From Diplosphaera chodatii (taxonomy: Eukaryota > Chlorophyta > Trebouxiophyceae > Prasiolales > Stichococcaceae), in contig JAALGY010000001.1 of assembly GCA_032358165.1 (NCBI GenBank), forward strand, positions 1,736,001 through 1,800,000: a DNA stretch of 64,000 nt, in the 5' to 3' direction. Shown here in pieces: positions 36,249-54,105 of this stretch. The notes under the pieces were generated by a model. It made no database searches. It saw nothing but the letters and a program-made list of their open reading frames with translations, and had not been told where the DNA came from. Position 1 is the stretch's first letter. Each line of letters opens with the position of its first letter. The translations under genes and the position numbers were made by a program.

Positions 36249-39200
36249 ATGGCGTCGCAGCAGCTGACAGCATCATACGACGCCGCTGTCAAGGCGCAGG
36301 CGCAACAACCAGCAGAGGCAATCAGGTTGTTCCGGGACATTGCCTTGGGCAATCACCCCAACGACGCAGACTCTGTGAAGGTGACCCTGCCAGCAAATGT
36401 GCGTCAGGACGTATCGTGAACCGCTGTCAACTGTCACCGGTAAATTGCATGCTGCACCATGAGCAGGCAGCGCTGTGCGTCTCGTTATCATGTTGCCCTT
36501 GATGCAATAGCGGGTCCGTATGGCGTCGTCAAACAGGGTCATATGGGCCAAGATATTGCATGTCTGCTACCTGCAGGTAAAGGAGAATGCAGTCACGGCG
36601 CTCGCGGACCTCTATGCCAAGCAGAACGATGCACAGGCGAGTGCGGCTGCAGGGTTGCATGACAGCATCTAACCCTGAGGATGCGCATCCAAGGCTGACA
36701 TGATGTCGGAAACATGTCATTGACATCCAGGGGTATCGCCGTAATGTATGCGTCAAATGTTGCAGGCGCTGCGGGGGCTGCTGACAGAGCTGCGGCCACT
36801 GTTTGGCGCCATTCCCAAGGCGAAGACAGCAAAGTTGGTGCGCGGCCTCATCGAGGCCATCTCGCGGGTGCCTGACTCCACGCAGTTGCAGGTGCGGCGG
36901 GCCACAACCACCTTAGCACCGGATCACAGCTAGAAATGCTGATGCCACTCACTATGTACATAGGCATACATGCAGTAGCTGTTCGACGCCATGCTGCTGG
37001 GATGGACCTGCTTTCCTTCGTCTGCTGCCTAGCATGCCACGTGTTATTCTGGACACCCACGAATGCCTGTTGACAACCCAGCTTGATGGTGTCGGGACAA
37101 GCTGGACATACAGCGATGTGATACGCACATGCTTTGTAGCTCGATGTGTGCCGGGAGCAAGTGGAGTGGGCGACAGCGGAGAAGCGCACCTTCCTGCGGC
37201 AGCGCATCGAGGCGCGGCTGGTCGCGCTGCAGCTGCAGTCCCGCAACTTCACAGCCGCCCTGGCCCTCATCGGCAAGCTGCTCACAGAGGTGGGTGCTCA
37301 ACCTCCTCAGGGTGCATGCACTCTGCATGCCAGTGTGTGTCGGCAGCAACGCAGCTGCGCCCCCGCCGCCTGCAGTGCCTGCCTCAAAATGACACGGGAG
37401 GTGCCCGAGGCGCAACCTGCATTGCCGCCAGCCGAGATGGCGCATCGTGATGCCACAAGTTTGCTGCGACGAGGGGCCCACCGCTGGAGTTCCATATGCA
37501 CCTGGCTGTGTTGGACCATCACTTTCGGCTGCCCACCCCCCAGGTCAAGCGGCTGGACGACAAGCTGCTGCTGGTTGAGGTGCACCTGCTGGAGTCGCGC
37601 ACGCATCACGCGCTGCGCAACCTGCCCAAGGCCAAGGCGGCGCTCACCGCCGCCCGCGCCGCCGCCAACGCCATCTACATGCCGCCCGTCATGCAGGCGC
37701 GCCGTCTTTTAGGCACTGCCCTTCCTGGACGAGTCCCGTCGGCTGAGCCGACGTGTTGCCATAGGGAGGGATGCTGTGCATGGGACTGTGGTGCAGCTGA
37801 TGATGTCTGCTCTAAGAAGTCTGTCCTGCACACGGCAGTTCTATGTATATGCTGAATGCCAAAGAATGTCGGCCTGCACCTGCAGGCGGAGCTGGACACG
37901 CAGAGCGGCATCCTGCACGCGGAGGAGAAGGACTACAAGACGGCATACTCCTACTTCTACGAGGCCTTCGAGGTGCAGATACCTGCACACCGACATGCGC
38001 ACAGCATTTGGACTGATCGGCTTGAAGAATACGCCCAAGACTGTCCATCAAGACTGTATTCACTGCGCCATCACTGCGCAGGACCTCGGTGTGCTTGCAC
38101 TGGCCACATGCTCAGTGCTGCCCAAGACCAGCTCCCTCGTGCTGTGTGGCTCGCAAGCAGCTGGCAGCATGACCCTGAGCTTCAGCATGTGACCCCCGGC
38201 ATCCAACCTGCAGGGCCTGAACACGCTGGACAACCCCGATGCGGTGGGCCGCCTGAAGTACATGCTGCTGTGCAAGATCATGACCAGCAAGGGGGACGCG
38301 GAGGAGGTGCCCGCCATCATCTCCTCCCGGGCCGGCCTCAAATACGCAGGTGGCCCCCGACATAATTGGCATCAGCTTCGTGCAGAGGTTACACCTGACT
38401 GCCATGCCAGTGTTCACAGTCCCCAGCATCCCTGTGGTCGGAAAGCAGAGCACAGCTTGCTATTAGCGCTGCTCAAGGGTGTCTCCTCCATGACATCAGG
38501 CGATGAGGTGGACAGCATGGCGGCGGTGGCAAAGGCGTACGGCAACCGCTCGCTGCAGGGCTTCCAGGCGGCGCTGGACGCACACCGGGAGCAGCTGGCG
38601 GGCGACCCCGTGGTGCACACCCACCTGCAGGTGCGGCCTTTTTCAGGTTTCCCTGGAGTGTCGACGCCGCCATTCTTGGGGTATATACACTGCCCATTCA
38701 GCAGCCGTCTGCCGCCTGGCATCCAAAACCCTTCCTTTTTGCCATGGACACGTTCTGGTCGGTGAAGCACATCACCTATGCGGGCCCTGGGGTCATTAGT
38801 TTATTGGACCGAAGGTCATGCAGGACCTTCCATCATGCCTTCATCAATACCAACACTGAATGCTGAGAGCTGCAACACCGCGTCGCAGGCGCTGTACGGC
38901 ACCCTAATGGAGCAGAACCTGGCGCGGCTCATCGAGCCCTTCAGCCGCGTGGAGATCGACCATGTCGCGCACCTCATACAGCTGCCGCTGCCCACCGTCG
39001 AGGCCAAGCTCTCGCAGGTGCATGTTCCAGATCGCTGCTGCGCTTGACGTCATGCCCTCTCCCAGCTCTGGAATTTGATCGCATATGTGAGCTGTCAGTC
39101 AGCTGGTGCATGGGATCAGCCTGGTGTGCCACATGTACATGGATGATTTCTGCCATTTTGCAGATGATTCTGGACGGCAAGCTTGCTGGGACGCTGGACG

Positions 39201-39334
39201 CGGGCTCGGGCTGCCTGGAGGTGTTTGACGAGCCGGCGCAGGATGCGGTGTTCCCCTCAGCGCTGGAGTCGCTGACGCACTTGGGGGCAGCGATTGACAC
39301 GCTGGCAGTGCGCTCGCAGAAGGTCATGGCATAG
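36249..39334 (+). CDS. RPN6: 26S proteasome lid subunit RPN6 (PSMD11)
   Basis: Ten exons: 36249-36380, 36577-36636, 36766-36891, 37140-37289, 37544-37696, 37886-37972, 38214-38349, 38500-38630, 38889-39017 and 39164-39334. They keep phase and give 424 residues, almost the length of human PSMD11 (422). The start is the ATG at 36249 ([15 protein letters not shown]). Diagnostic stretches are [85 protein letters not shown], and the PCI domain [20 protein letters not shown] and [19 protein letters not shown]6 is a TPR-like/PCI subunit that clamps the lid onto the 20S-base assembly in cytosol and nucleus. Two introns begin with GC (36637, 37697). No broken motifs were seen, and the gene should be essential. 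Confidence 0.95.
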
Positions 39335-39532
39335 CGCAGGACTCCGGGTACCAATTACATGTACTCTACCCCCTCAACTGACACGTAAAACGCGGTCCGA
39401 CTTCCGTAAGAAGAGAGACAAATGAAGTACAGGACTCCCTACCGAACTTCAGTATTTGACGAGCAAGTAAATACCAATTTAGCAATGCATATCAGGTACA
39501 GCAAGGTTCACACTTACAGGGGCCCTGTCATC

Positions 39533-41577
39533 CTACACCCTCCCGGACACCCACTCTGCCATCTGCTGTACAATCTTCTCATTGCCGGGCTCTTTGATGA
39601 GGATGTGCCACCGGTCTGGCAGCATCACCAGCTGCTTGTCTGTGGCCTGCGGGTTGCACATGAACACTTGTGGGAGGCAAGTGTACCCTGGCAGTTCTGT
39701 ATACAGATGCTACTTGCTTCTGCAAGGTCCTGTCACCTGCGAGGCCTCTAAGAGCTGCTTGGGTCCAGCGGGGTCGCACACAGTGTCGGCTGCAGATCTC
39801 GACACAAAGAAATGTGTAATCAATGCCAGGCTTGGCAGGACAATGCCGTGATTGGCTGGACCCACATCATGTGACAGTAACCACAAGTGGCCCACCTTCG
39901 CCATGAAAGCAGATCCAAGGGACCTTAATCTTAGCAAGCTGAGGCTGGACTCTGCGCGTGGCCCGGATGTACTCTGCACACATGCAAGACTATCCGTTTG
40001 CTTTCCATGTACGAATCTGCATGTGCTGCGCTGCTCTGCAACCACAGCCACAGCCCGACCAGGTCATCGAAGACAAAAGCGTGCATGGATTGCATGACAT
40101 TGACAAGGCCTGCCATGCTGGCAGGCGGCACAGCGAACACCAATGAGCGCCCGCAACCCCTGTTTGGGAACAGCACGGCAGCCGAGCCATTTGTGCCAGA
40201 CTCAATCACACAGCTTCCATAGCGCACCCTCCAGGACGCGGGCTCGCAGGCCGCCATGGTATGCGAGCGGGTCCACCCGGAACTCCGCGAGCAGGTGCGC
40301 GTGCTGCTTTTGGGGCACCGAGGGCAAGAGCGGGGCACCAGGCAGCACCTGGCTGACGCCTCTCAACAGCGGCCTGCGTGCGCAGGCAGACACCTCATGT
40401 CGCACACAGCAGAGCGGGGAGCCCACTGCATCTGGTGCTGTGCATCACGTGCACATGTGCACATGCAGCTGCAAGCAGCTGGTCTGGGCACAGACCCTCA
40501 GGAGCGCGGCTGCGGACTCACAGCAGGTAGGGGGTCAGCCCCGCGGTGACCGCCCTCTCCAGCGAGATCATAGGGCAAATGAGGAGTGCGCCGCTGTACA
40601 GGCTTGCCTATATATGGAAGTGGGCAGATGGCTTGTTCTGCCTTACCACATGTGCGGGGTCAGCAAGAGGGTCAGCAATGCACCAAATGACGATTCGAGT
40701 TGAATGCAATCATATATGTGCTTGGCCTCACTGATGACAGCAGCGCGTGCAGCGCGATGCAGCCGCCCAGCGACATGCCGGAGACGTACACCGGCAGCTC
40801 GGCACCGAACCCTGACACGCCCGACTGTGGCATGAGCCTGCACAGTCATGTGTGTACAGTACAGGACTGGTCTGTACTCCTCACATCTTCAATCCGCCGA
40901 CAGGTGCATAATTTGTATGTAGATCGCTGACCATAACGTAGGCACCTGCGGAACTGCACTGCGTCTGCCGCCAGGTCCTCAAAAGCGTTAAAGAAGCTGC
41001 GGCGGCTGCTGACCCCCTCGGAGAACCCGCAGCTCTGCATGTCGTGGCTCGCCACCGAGATGCCCGCGCTGTTGAGGTGCTCCACCCAGGAGCCCTCGTA
41101 CTGCAGCGCTTGTCCAGGATCCTGCATGCAGCATGGCCCGTTTCTGCTCGACAGGGCCGGTGCACTCCTGCAGCATGGACTGAGGGCCACGTCCCTCTCC
41201 TGTGCTTTCATAGATGCGACATGCAAACGTTGCAATAGCAAGCCCAGCACTAGGTGCTTCATGTCACTGCACAGACACCATTTTGCAGTGGAAACATTGA
41301 TCCAGATGGTCGCAAGTGTGTCGCCCCATGGCTGGCGCCTGGTCACCTTGCTCAGCAGGAACCGCATGGCGTACCCAGCATCGCCATGCAGCAGCTGTAC
41401 TACCGCCTTGGCTCGTGCCGCTGCCGGCCAGAAGTAGCAGGCGAGCTTGAGGCCCTGTGCGTTGGTAAAGTCAGTGACCTTGCCGTGCGGTCCCATTTGG
41501 CGAGCCATTGCCGCACCAGCATACAGAGACGCCGGGGTGGTGGGCCATGCTGCCCAGAACGGACCGAAGGCGCTCAT
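39533..41577 (-). CDS. Monoacylglycerol-lipase-like serine hydrolase (alpha/beta fold), copy 1
   Basis: Eight exons on the minus strand: 41347-41577, 40946-41121, 40732-40837, 40522-40607, 40228-40373, 39896-39973, 39737-39789 and 39533-39646. They total 990 bases, 329 residues. It starts MSAFGPFWAAWPTTPAS. The catalytic triad is visible: Ser158 in GMSLGG, Asp276 in ADTVCDP, His306 in RWHIL. The spacing Ser-Asp 118 and Asp-His 30 is almost that of human MGLL. HGDAGYAMRF marks the oxyanion strand, and the cap region has DPLAYHGGLRAR. Family members hydrolyse monoacylglycerols, lysophospholipids or related esters in the cytosol or on membranes. The actual substrate is unknown. No signal peptide. 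A tandem paralogue sits 443 bases upstream. Confidence 0.88.
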
Positions 41578-42020
41578 GAGGCGCGTATTAGTGTACCGTC
41601 TTGTACAAGGAGTAAAGAGACCTGCACCGGTGTGAGTTCAGTCAGATGATCAGTTCGAGCAGCTAGCTTGCAATCCCTGCTGACATGCCAGTCATCGTTG
41701 CAAGTATGCTGTGCGGTGCGGTTTCGACCAGTTGTGTAGCGTTTGACGCTGGCTGGTTTGCTCGGCCTTGCACGTATGCAGTTGACCAGTCCTAGAAATC
41801 AAACGACCTATGAAGATCAACGGCAGTTCGACGTCAGTACTTAGTGCAAAGTGCATGCAACAATCAGAGGGCCACAAGCAACCGCAATCGTATCGTATCA
41901 AACGTACATCAGTCGCAGCAACAGCTGAGCTCCTGGTCCTGATATGCCACACAGATGCGCCAACCGTTCCGCAGCATGTCAGCGGTTTCTGCATCCTGCG
42001 CCTGCTGGTGCCCTCAATCC
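41578..42020. other. Spacer between the two lipase-like genes
   Basis: 443 bases with no exon. It holds the 3' flank of copy 2 and the promoter of copy 1, both on the minus strand. No specific element identified. Confidence 0.4.
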
Positions 42021-44059
42021 TCAGGCTCGTTGGTGTATCCAGTCTATGATCCGACCAATGATCTTCTCATTGCCGGGCTCTTTGGTCAGCACGTGCCACA
42101 TCTTGGGCATCATCACCAACTCTTTGTCGGTCGCCTGCATGGCACCAACACCAGCGCTGCCGATGATATGTATGAGGAAAGAGGTCGCAGAGTAAGAGGG
42201 ACACTCGCACACATGCGAGAGGTGTATGCAAAGCATCAAGAACGTCACGTACCTTCGAAGCTTCCAGGAGCTGCTTTGACCCGTCCGGGTCGCATAGCGT
42301 GTCGTCTGCAACAATCAATACTACAGAGTTCAGCATCACCTAGACGATTATCTGATGCTGAAGTGCATGGCCAGTAGGACTGACAAAATCAGGGCGGCAC
42401 CATGACCACAAGGGCGGTGGAACATTGAATCACTGAGCAGATGATATACTGCACCTTCGCCATGGAAGCAGATCCAAGGGGTGGTGATCTCGCTGAGGCG
42501 CGGCAGCATCATGCGGGTTATCCTAAGGTACTCTGCAGGCAGACAGTGCTACGGTGCATCGCCAGACGCCGTCAGACGCTTGAGCAGCTGTAATGTCACA
42601 TGTCCTGCACAGCCTCTGACATGCTTTGTGACCTAAGGACCAAGCTACAAGCCGTTAAGTAGACTGTGCATCTGCACAGGTGTGTATGCCTCACCAGCAG
42701 CCGCCCTCGCCCTGACATTGCCTGGGAAGTTGAGAGGGTCCTCATCGAATTCCTGCTGCAGCTCAGGGTACAGCGTGTTCTTGTTGACTGACGCCACCGC
42801 CATCATTGGCATCAGCCGGCTGACAATCCCTGCCAGCGGCCTGCAGAGATCAATCACTCGAAATAGTCTGTACACTGACGGTGTTCAATACAGCAACCAA
42901 GTTCAGGGTACAGCACCCTGTGCATCGCAAGGGATAGCGCGTGCACTCTGTGATGTCTTCCTATGGGCATGCAGTTTGCTTCTGGATCAATGAAGCAGGA
43001 AGGCTTGCGTCCACTTACATCAGTATCGGGTTGAGGCCGGCCCGCGAAGCCTTCTCCAGCGACACCATGGGTGCCAGCAGCACCGCGCCCTTATATAGAG
43101 CCGCCTGCAGATGTGTGTTAGCGGCACAGCTTGGCTGCAGATGCATGTGCAGCCACAGTGCACCACTGGCTGCGATGCATGTTTGCTCAACGCTCCATAC
43201 AGGCATGCATGACGCTGTCTGACACTATGGCTTGCTCGTGGCTGAAAGTCACACCTGCTGCTGGATGCAGTTCAAAGCGATGCAGCCGCCGAGTGAGATG
43301 CCGGCAACGAAGATCGGCAGATCTGCATCGAAGCCGGGCACACCTGCTTCTGGAATCAGCCTGCAGATCCAGAACAACGATTAGACTGTCATCACGCTGG
43401 CCCAGAACTTGTTGACGCTAGCTGCAGTGGCAAGCTGGCCCAGCCTGCTGATCATGTCCAGTGTGCCCAGCACTGCCCGAAACGCCGAGGCATGCAGACG
43501 CCACCTGCGGAACTGGATGGCGTCCGCGATGATGTCGTCCAAGCTGTCGAAGTAGCCGCGGCGGCCGTGCAGCCCCTCCGAGAAGCCCAGGCCCTGCATG
43601 TCGTGGCCCGCCACCGAGACGCCGGCACCATTGAGCCGTTCCACCCAGGACCCAGCATACAGCTGCGGTTGGCCAACACCCTGCACTCGGACAACAGCTG
43701 GTACATGTACGTGTCCCTTGCTGATGCTCCAGAAGTTTCCGCATGGCTGCGGATGCTGACGGGGTGCTGACGGTGTGCTGGGCGGGTTGCGGAGGACCCG
43801 CATGGCCACTGTGCATGTGTGCACCATCACGTACCTGGCTCTTGAGAAACTCCATCACATAAGCACCGCTACCATGGTTTAGCTGCATCACCGCCTTGGG
43901 CTGCTGCGCAGGCCAGTAGTAGCACGCCAGCTGCAGCCCCTGCGCGTTGACGAAGGTGGTAACCCTGCCGCGGGGCCCCAGCTGATTGCTGAGCGGCTTG
44001 CCGCTGTACAGGGATGCTTGTTTGGTGGGCCAAGCATCCCAGAAGCGGACTGCGCTCAT
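42021..44059 (-). CDS. Monoacylglycerol-lipase-like serine hydrolase (alpha/beta fold), copy 2
   Basis: Eight exons: 43835-44059, 43505-43680, 43255-43360, 43019-43104, 42695-42840, 42455-42532, 42253-42305 and 42021-42134. They total 984 bases, 327 residues. Exons 2-8 are the same length as those of copy 1, so the genes arose by tandem duplication after the introns were in place. It starts MSAVRFWDAWPTKQAS. The nucleophile lies in GISLGG, the acid in DDTLCDPDGS, the His in KMWHVL, so the copy should be active. It differs from copy 1 in the nucleophile-elbow neighbour (Ile for Met) and in the cap region (DPLNFPGNVRAR), which could shift substrate choice. An in-frame upstream extension exists, but the ATG at 44059 matches copy 1. 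Confidence 0.88.
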
Positions 44060-44779
44060 GTTGTTGCACCTAAGAGAAAAGTCTCGGACGCTGTGCGCAG
44101 GCTGGTACTTCTCGTGCAGGTCAAAGTGTTGCAGAGGATGCCAAGCAGATCCCTGCGCCGACAACAAGCAATAAGAAATCCACAGTGCTAGCACGCTGGA
44201 ACCCAAGGACCGGCGATGCACCACTTGTTGACGCTGTTGTGAAATAGCAGGAACGTGGTAATGGTGCTGCAGACAGGCTCTGCACCTGCGGTGATCACCA
44301 CTTGTGCGATCCCAGATCAAGGCAAGCCAGGCCCCCTGGTACTGCCTGACGATCATTCGTGCACCAAGTGCTCGGTTCGATAATGTGCTGTACTCCTTTC
44401 TCGCAACGTGATCAGAAGGCGACTGCTCAACTACTTACATACGTGGGCATGACTGCTCATGCAGCATTGCATCAAATGCCCAGCTGCCGCTACATGTCAT
44501 TACACACTGTGCAATCCCCAGACACATATTACACCATGAATGAACGTAGCCCTCATCCTTTTAACTTGACGACAGCCTCAACAGTATCCCGTAATTGGAA
44601 CAGGCCAAGGCTTGGTTCCTTGTATGGCACAGTCCAAACTGTCTGACACGCCTGTTCTGTTGCGGCAGCTATTCAACATCGAACTACTGTACAAGCGGCA
44701 GCAGCGGCAACACACCAACATGAAACAAGCCAAGCGCGTTCAGGCCGCCTGCCACCCACCGCCAGAGCTGTGTGCAGCC
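44060..44779. other. Spacer upstream of lipase copy 2
   Basis: 720 bases between the start of lipase copy 2 and the stop of the SelO gene, both minus strand. No exon recognised. It should hold the promoter of copy 2 and SelO 3' untranslated sequence. No stem-loop resembling a selenocysteine insertion element was looked for computationally. Confidence 0.35.
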
Positions 44780-49275
<4,496 letters not shown>

Positions 49276-50535
49276 TGTAAATGGTTCAACTGCTGCCCAG
49301 CCATGCTGCACCTGCTCCAAAATTGGCCTGGTCCCAGCTTCGGTCCCGCGAGCCTGTGCACTGCAGGGTGGGTACAGACATGATCCCAAATGGGGTATCG
49401 AATTGTTTAGCCACCAGGCCTGTGTTCCTCAGCTGGGCACAGCTGTCACATCTGACTAGGAACGTCCGCTTCACCGTCATCTGCTGCTCAATTCCTGCCC
49501 CTGATGCTGGACATTTCGGACATCAGCCGTCAGAACCGCGTGTCACATACAGGCAAGCAATGCCGCAGCCCACTGCGGATGCTGAGAAAAGCCCCAGGAT
49601 GATTCCCTGCAGAGAGCACAGGAGCCTGTCCGATGCTCATGTTGCAAAAACATTGATCACTTTTCACGGCTGACTCAACACCCACAGCATGCACCCTACA
49701 GCCATGTCACTTGGTGCCCGCAGGTGCCAGCTCAGATACACTGGTCTGCAGTATGACACGGCATCTGGTCGTTGTCGGATACAGGTGGATGCCAAGCTGC
49801 GCCGTAATGACAGGTCGATGATACTGCCTTGCAGCCGCTGCATGAACAAAGCCTATGGCGGATCAGAGATCATGTTGTTGCTCTTGCAAGAGCTGCCAGC
49901 GTACAGGCCGCTTGTGGTGGGTCATGAAGCAAAGTGTCGAGGAAGGACGGCCCCATTCAGTTCTGGCACGAACCTGGCTGTGCCTCATATACAACTGACG
50001 CCTTTGCATAGCAACCTAAGCAGTCTAGCACGACGACAAATAGACCTCAAGCGGCGCCATCCCTATGCCCTTGCAAGCTTCTGTTATCATACCTCACCAA
50101 GATAATCTGGCTGCCAGCATCGATCCGGGACAAAACATCTGCCATCTGTGTGCATCCGATCGTGTACGGTGTGACTCTGAGTGGCACGCGCACCCCACTA
50201 TTCGCAGTTGCTTGATCCTCACAGACGGCGTCAGCCACCTTGGGAATGTATGCGGGTATGTATGCGCTGCCGCCATGCGCTGACGCTGCCGACATGCGCT
50301 GGGTCTCCCAGAACGGGAGGACCGACCATCATCTGCAGGCATGCATGTGCTAGGCTAAGTGCTGAGCGACTGAGGGACCTCATACCCAAGGAACCGACCA
50401 CATGCTGCAGGTCTACTGACCACACGCTGCATGTCGGTGTCAAACAGCAGCGGATGGAGCACTCAAGACCTGATCAGCAAGTGTTCTGATCGTGTATATA
50501 TGCCAGCCTCAGCTAGCCCTGCCGCACCATGAATG
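49276..50535. other. Intergenic stretch upstream of SelO
   Basis: About 1.26 kb with no convincing exon. It lies between the SelO start codon and the stop of the leucine-rich-repeat gene, both minus strand, and should contain the SelO promoter. If the open frame at 49276-49389 were translated from a non-ATG start, the SelO presequence would be longer. Confidence 0.35.
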
Positions 50536-53500
50536 TCATTCCGATGCAGCAGAGGTGCTGTCCCAGACGCCGACCCAGTTTTTGGGCTCGTATAGTCTGC
50601 GGGGGCTGGCATACAGCTCCACCTGCATCAGTCGGCATGACTGGGTGGGATCCCCGAAGGTTGGGCCATGCAGTACGACGACTTGTGTTGTGCCGGCCAA
50701 GACAAGGATGAGGCGTCTGCAGAGCTCTGGACACACCCTGATCCGAACGAGCACCTTCAGGGTGGGGTTGTGCTGCTTGAGGTCCGCCACAGCAGCCAGC
50801 AGCTCCCGTGGTGGTTGTTGCACACCGCTCCGGCCTGACTGCTGGTTCAGGTCCAGCAGCGAGAGGCCTGGATGCTGTGCAGCACCGCAAGGCTCCCCGC
50901 ATGAATGTTTGAGAAGGCAACATTTGGCGGAGCCCTGCAATACAAATTGCACAGAGACGCGCAAGTGCAGCATTGATCATCTAATGAGGCCAAACAAGCA
51001 TGGTCGGGTGGAAGCATTAATGCTATAGGTTGCGTTGCAGGGCAGCGCATGCTGCCTCCAGTGCATGCTGTTTCTGAAAGACTTTGCAGCGGAGAAATAG
51101 ACGAAGTGAGATGAAGTGACATCATCTGGGTGTTGCAGGCGCAACCCCAACGAAGGCCTTTGCCAGCATCCAACAGCGGACAAGACACATGTTTCATGCC
51201 GCAAGTTCTCACTGCTCATCGCGCTGTTGCGGCATGTGCAGCCGCCGCAGCGATGTTGCTGCAGCCAGAGCTGCTGGCACAGCTGCAAGGTAGTTGTTCG
51301 ACAGGTCCAGCTCCGTTAGCTGCCCCAGCCACTCTTGACTGCTATTAGCCCCGCCCAGGTCTCGCAGGTTATTGTTGTTGAGGATGAGCCTCTGCACACA
51401 GGTGGACAGCCAGTTCTCACACTATGAGGCCCAGGTGGGCATTGCTGTTTGCAGGTGACTTTCGACAGATAGATTGCCACTGTGCCAGGCAGCCCCACAG
51501 ATTAGGAGTACCAGGGAGGCCAGGCAATGCATTTTGCACATGCATGCTTTGAGGGTGGCAGCAGACACATGGCAAAGCTGTCATGTCCTACGGTGCCCAA
51601 CGCTGGCATATTTGCATGCTCTTGAGAGCAGACGTATTACAGTCAGCGCGTACATGCTACATGACAAGTCAAGTGCGAATCACCCGCAGCGATGTCATGC
51701 TGGTCAGCGCCTCTGGCAGTGGCACAGCAGTTCTGGGTAGCCAGGGGGGTGTTTGCCCTCCTAAGTTGAGGTATGTCAATGCCGGCAGCGGCTGCAGCTG
51801 CACCTGCCCAGGACAGTGAGCACACCTGCAGTACAGGCATTGGCAACATGGATGTTTTGTGTATCTGCGCCAGGTTTCAGACGACTGTCGCATTGCCATC
51901 CACTTCTCTAGACTCAACAATGCGCATGTAGCAGCAACAATTGCAGTCATTTGAGTGCAGAGTGTTGTTCTGCACCGCTCTGCGTCAGCAATACATCCGC
52001 ATGGCTCAGGGCCAGATCTGTGGTAGCCTGCTGATGGTGCAGCACACGAGCAGCGGCTGCAGCTGCAAGTGCTGTAGTCCGGTTTGGAACGGAAGGTTTA
52101 CCAATGTAAATACGGAGCAGACCGCAGTTGGAGGAGCCTGAAGCTGCTCACATGCATTTGGGCATGTCCAGATGCAACAGGCTGGAGGGCAGCAGCAGCT
52201 CCGGAGCTGACAGTATCTCCAGCGGCCGCCACTGTAACGACAGGTATGTCAGGCGCCGCAGCGGCGCAAGCGCAGCGCCCACTACGAGTTCCTGCGCATT
52301 GCGCACACCGCCCTTGGCTATGCAAAATACGATAGGATCACTCACAATGCACAAGTTTACGTCCTTCAACTCTAACACAATGCACCCTACATATACAACA
52401 TATTTTGGGAGGCTGAATGACACACGGGGCCGCCGTGCAAATAAGATGCATCGATGCAAAGCTCCATCAGCGCTGTCAAACGTCCCAGAGCCTCTGGCAG
52501 TCTTGGGACTGATGTGCCACTAATGTCGAGTGTGGTCAGCCTGCACAGCACCAAGCACCACCTTTATACACAACGGTGGGAGTGCCGCACACTCTGTGTG
52601 CAGCAGAATTGCAGCCAGCTGGCAGCATTGCCTCCTGTCCTCATGAGGTGAGGACTGGATCAGCTCAACGCCTTGCAATGGAGCTCACCTGGTCAATGTG
52701 AACAACTCCGGAGGCAGCACGCTCAGCGCCGGGTGCTTTGGCAAGCGTAGCGAATGCAGCGACTGCAGCCGTGACACCGCAGCAGGAATGACAGCGAGGC
52801 CACCAAAGACTGACTCGTCGCCATAACCATCTTCAGGGTCTTCGTTCGGGCTGGCCTCGACAGTGAGGGCTCGCAAGTTGGTCAGCCCGCAAAGCACCTG
52901 CACCGCATGTGAGTCATGTGAAGGCCCACGAAATGCAATGCCGCAGAACGTTTGGCGTCAGACACAAGTTCATCTGTAGATTGAGGCGTACAATGCGCTT
53001 GCGTCTGCACCTCGAACTGTGCTGGGGTGATGTTAACCCAGTGGTCGGCTGGCTTGAAGTGCAGTTGTTGTATTGCAGTCAAGTTGCCAAAGCTGCATGG
53101 GTGGAGGAAGTGTGGCAGCCTTGGTAGGTTGCTGGTCCTGCATTGCATGTGCACCTGATGTGCTCATCAATCAGTGTGCGTGTGCGGGCGTAGTTGCTTG
53201 CAGCGCCAGTGGCAGGGCACCAAGCAACATGTGCCAGTTGCCATTATTGCCTCGTATGCTTCATGCACCAGAATGGATGTGCTCATATCAAAATTAGATA
53301 CATGCAGTTGAAGCACTGCTCTGCATGGCACCTTGGGTAGTAGCTGGAAGTCGCACTCTACAAAGGGGCTGGCACCATCAATGTGCAGGTGCACGCCAAG
53401 CAGTGGGCAGGCCGCCAGCAGGCACGGGAGGCCAATGTGCAAGACGTAGCGATGGTCTTCATTGCTGTGCACAAAGTTGGTACCATCACCACCATCTCTC

Positions 53501-53830
53501 ACCCAGAGCTTCAAGGCAAGACGCCTCACGCCTGCAATGCAAGACATTGCATCATCGGCTGCAGAAAGGCAATCGCACTTCGATGGACATCATCAGGCTG
53601 CGAGCTGACATATCACGGGCCTGAGTCTCAGGCTGATGTGCCGGTCAAGTCTGCAGCGGCAAAGCCTGCCATTGCTTGCATAGGACTGCCTTCATGCTAC
53701 GACATGCAGCACTGTTGTCTGTGTTACAGCACTGCCGCTGGTCCATGTTTCCGTGCAGAGGGATGTCAGCTTACCTACGCGTCGTTGCTCCACATATGCC
53801 GCTAGCCTCTTCTAGCTGAAGTTGCTGCCC
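50536..53830 (-). CDS. Leucine-rich-repeat protein, possibly F-box/LRR type (5' end uncertain)
   Basis: Minus-strand exons carry leucine-rich repeats: LTNLRALTVEAS and LQSLHSLRLPKHPALSVLPP (about 52.69-52.9 kb), LRRLTYLSLQWRPLEIL (52.2 kb), LPALTYLNLGG (51.8 kb), LILNNNNLRDLG and LTELDLSNNYLAAVPAAL (51.2-51.4 kb). The last exon ends DSTSAASE at 50536. The exon at about 53180-53525 (VRRLALKLWVRDGG) joins in phase to KRLAAYVEQRRVG near 53.79 kb, a pattern common in algal F-box/LRR proteins, where the F-box would come next upstream. Just upstream the frame reads WRVLHAGSNF, reminiscent of an F-box end, but the sequence then runs into the tRNA-Trp repeat array at 53.95 kb. The gene may be 5'-truncated or start within this short interval. 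The partner or substrate is unknown, and exon edges are approximate. Confidence 0.65.
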
Positions 53831-54105
53831 GCGTGCAGCACCCGCCAGATCGGTGCCTGGCAGGGTTGCCACCGCAGAGGTCATGCACCATATGATGTAA
53901 CAAGATGCAGAAGGATGTCGCATCAAGGCTGGCATGCTGTCAAATGCCGGACGCCAGCGCCGCCAGCAGCGCCGCTGCAGCGCTGCGGGCCCGCCCACTG
54001 CAGCGCGGGCGCGCGGCCGCTGCGGGCGGCAGCGGCGGCAGAGCAAGTGCCTCCGCATGCGGCGGTGCCTGATGTCAGCGGCAGCGCAAACCGCAAAAGC
54101 AAATC

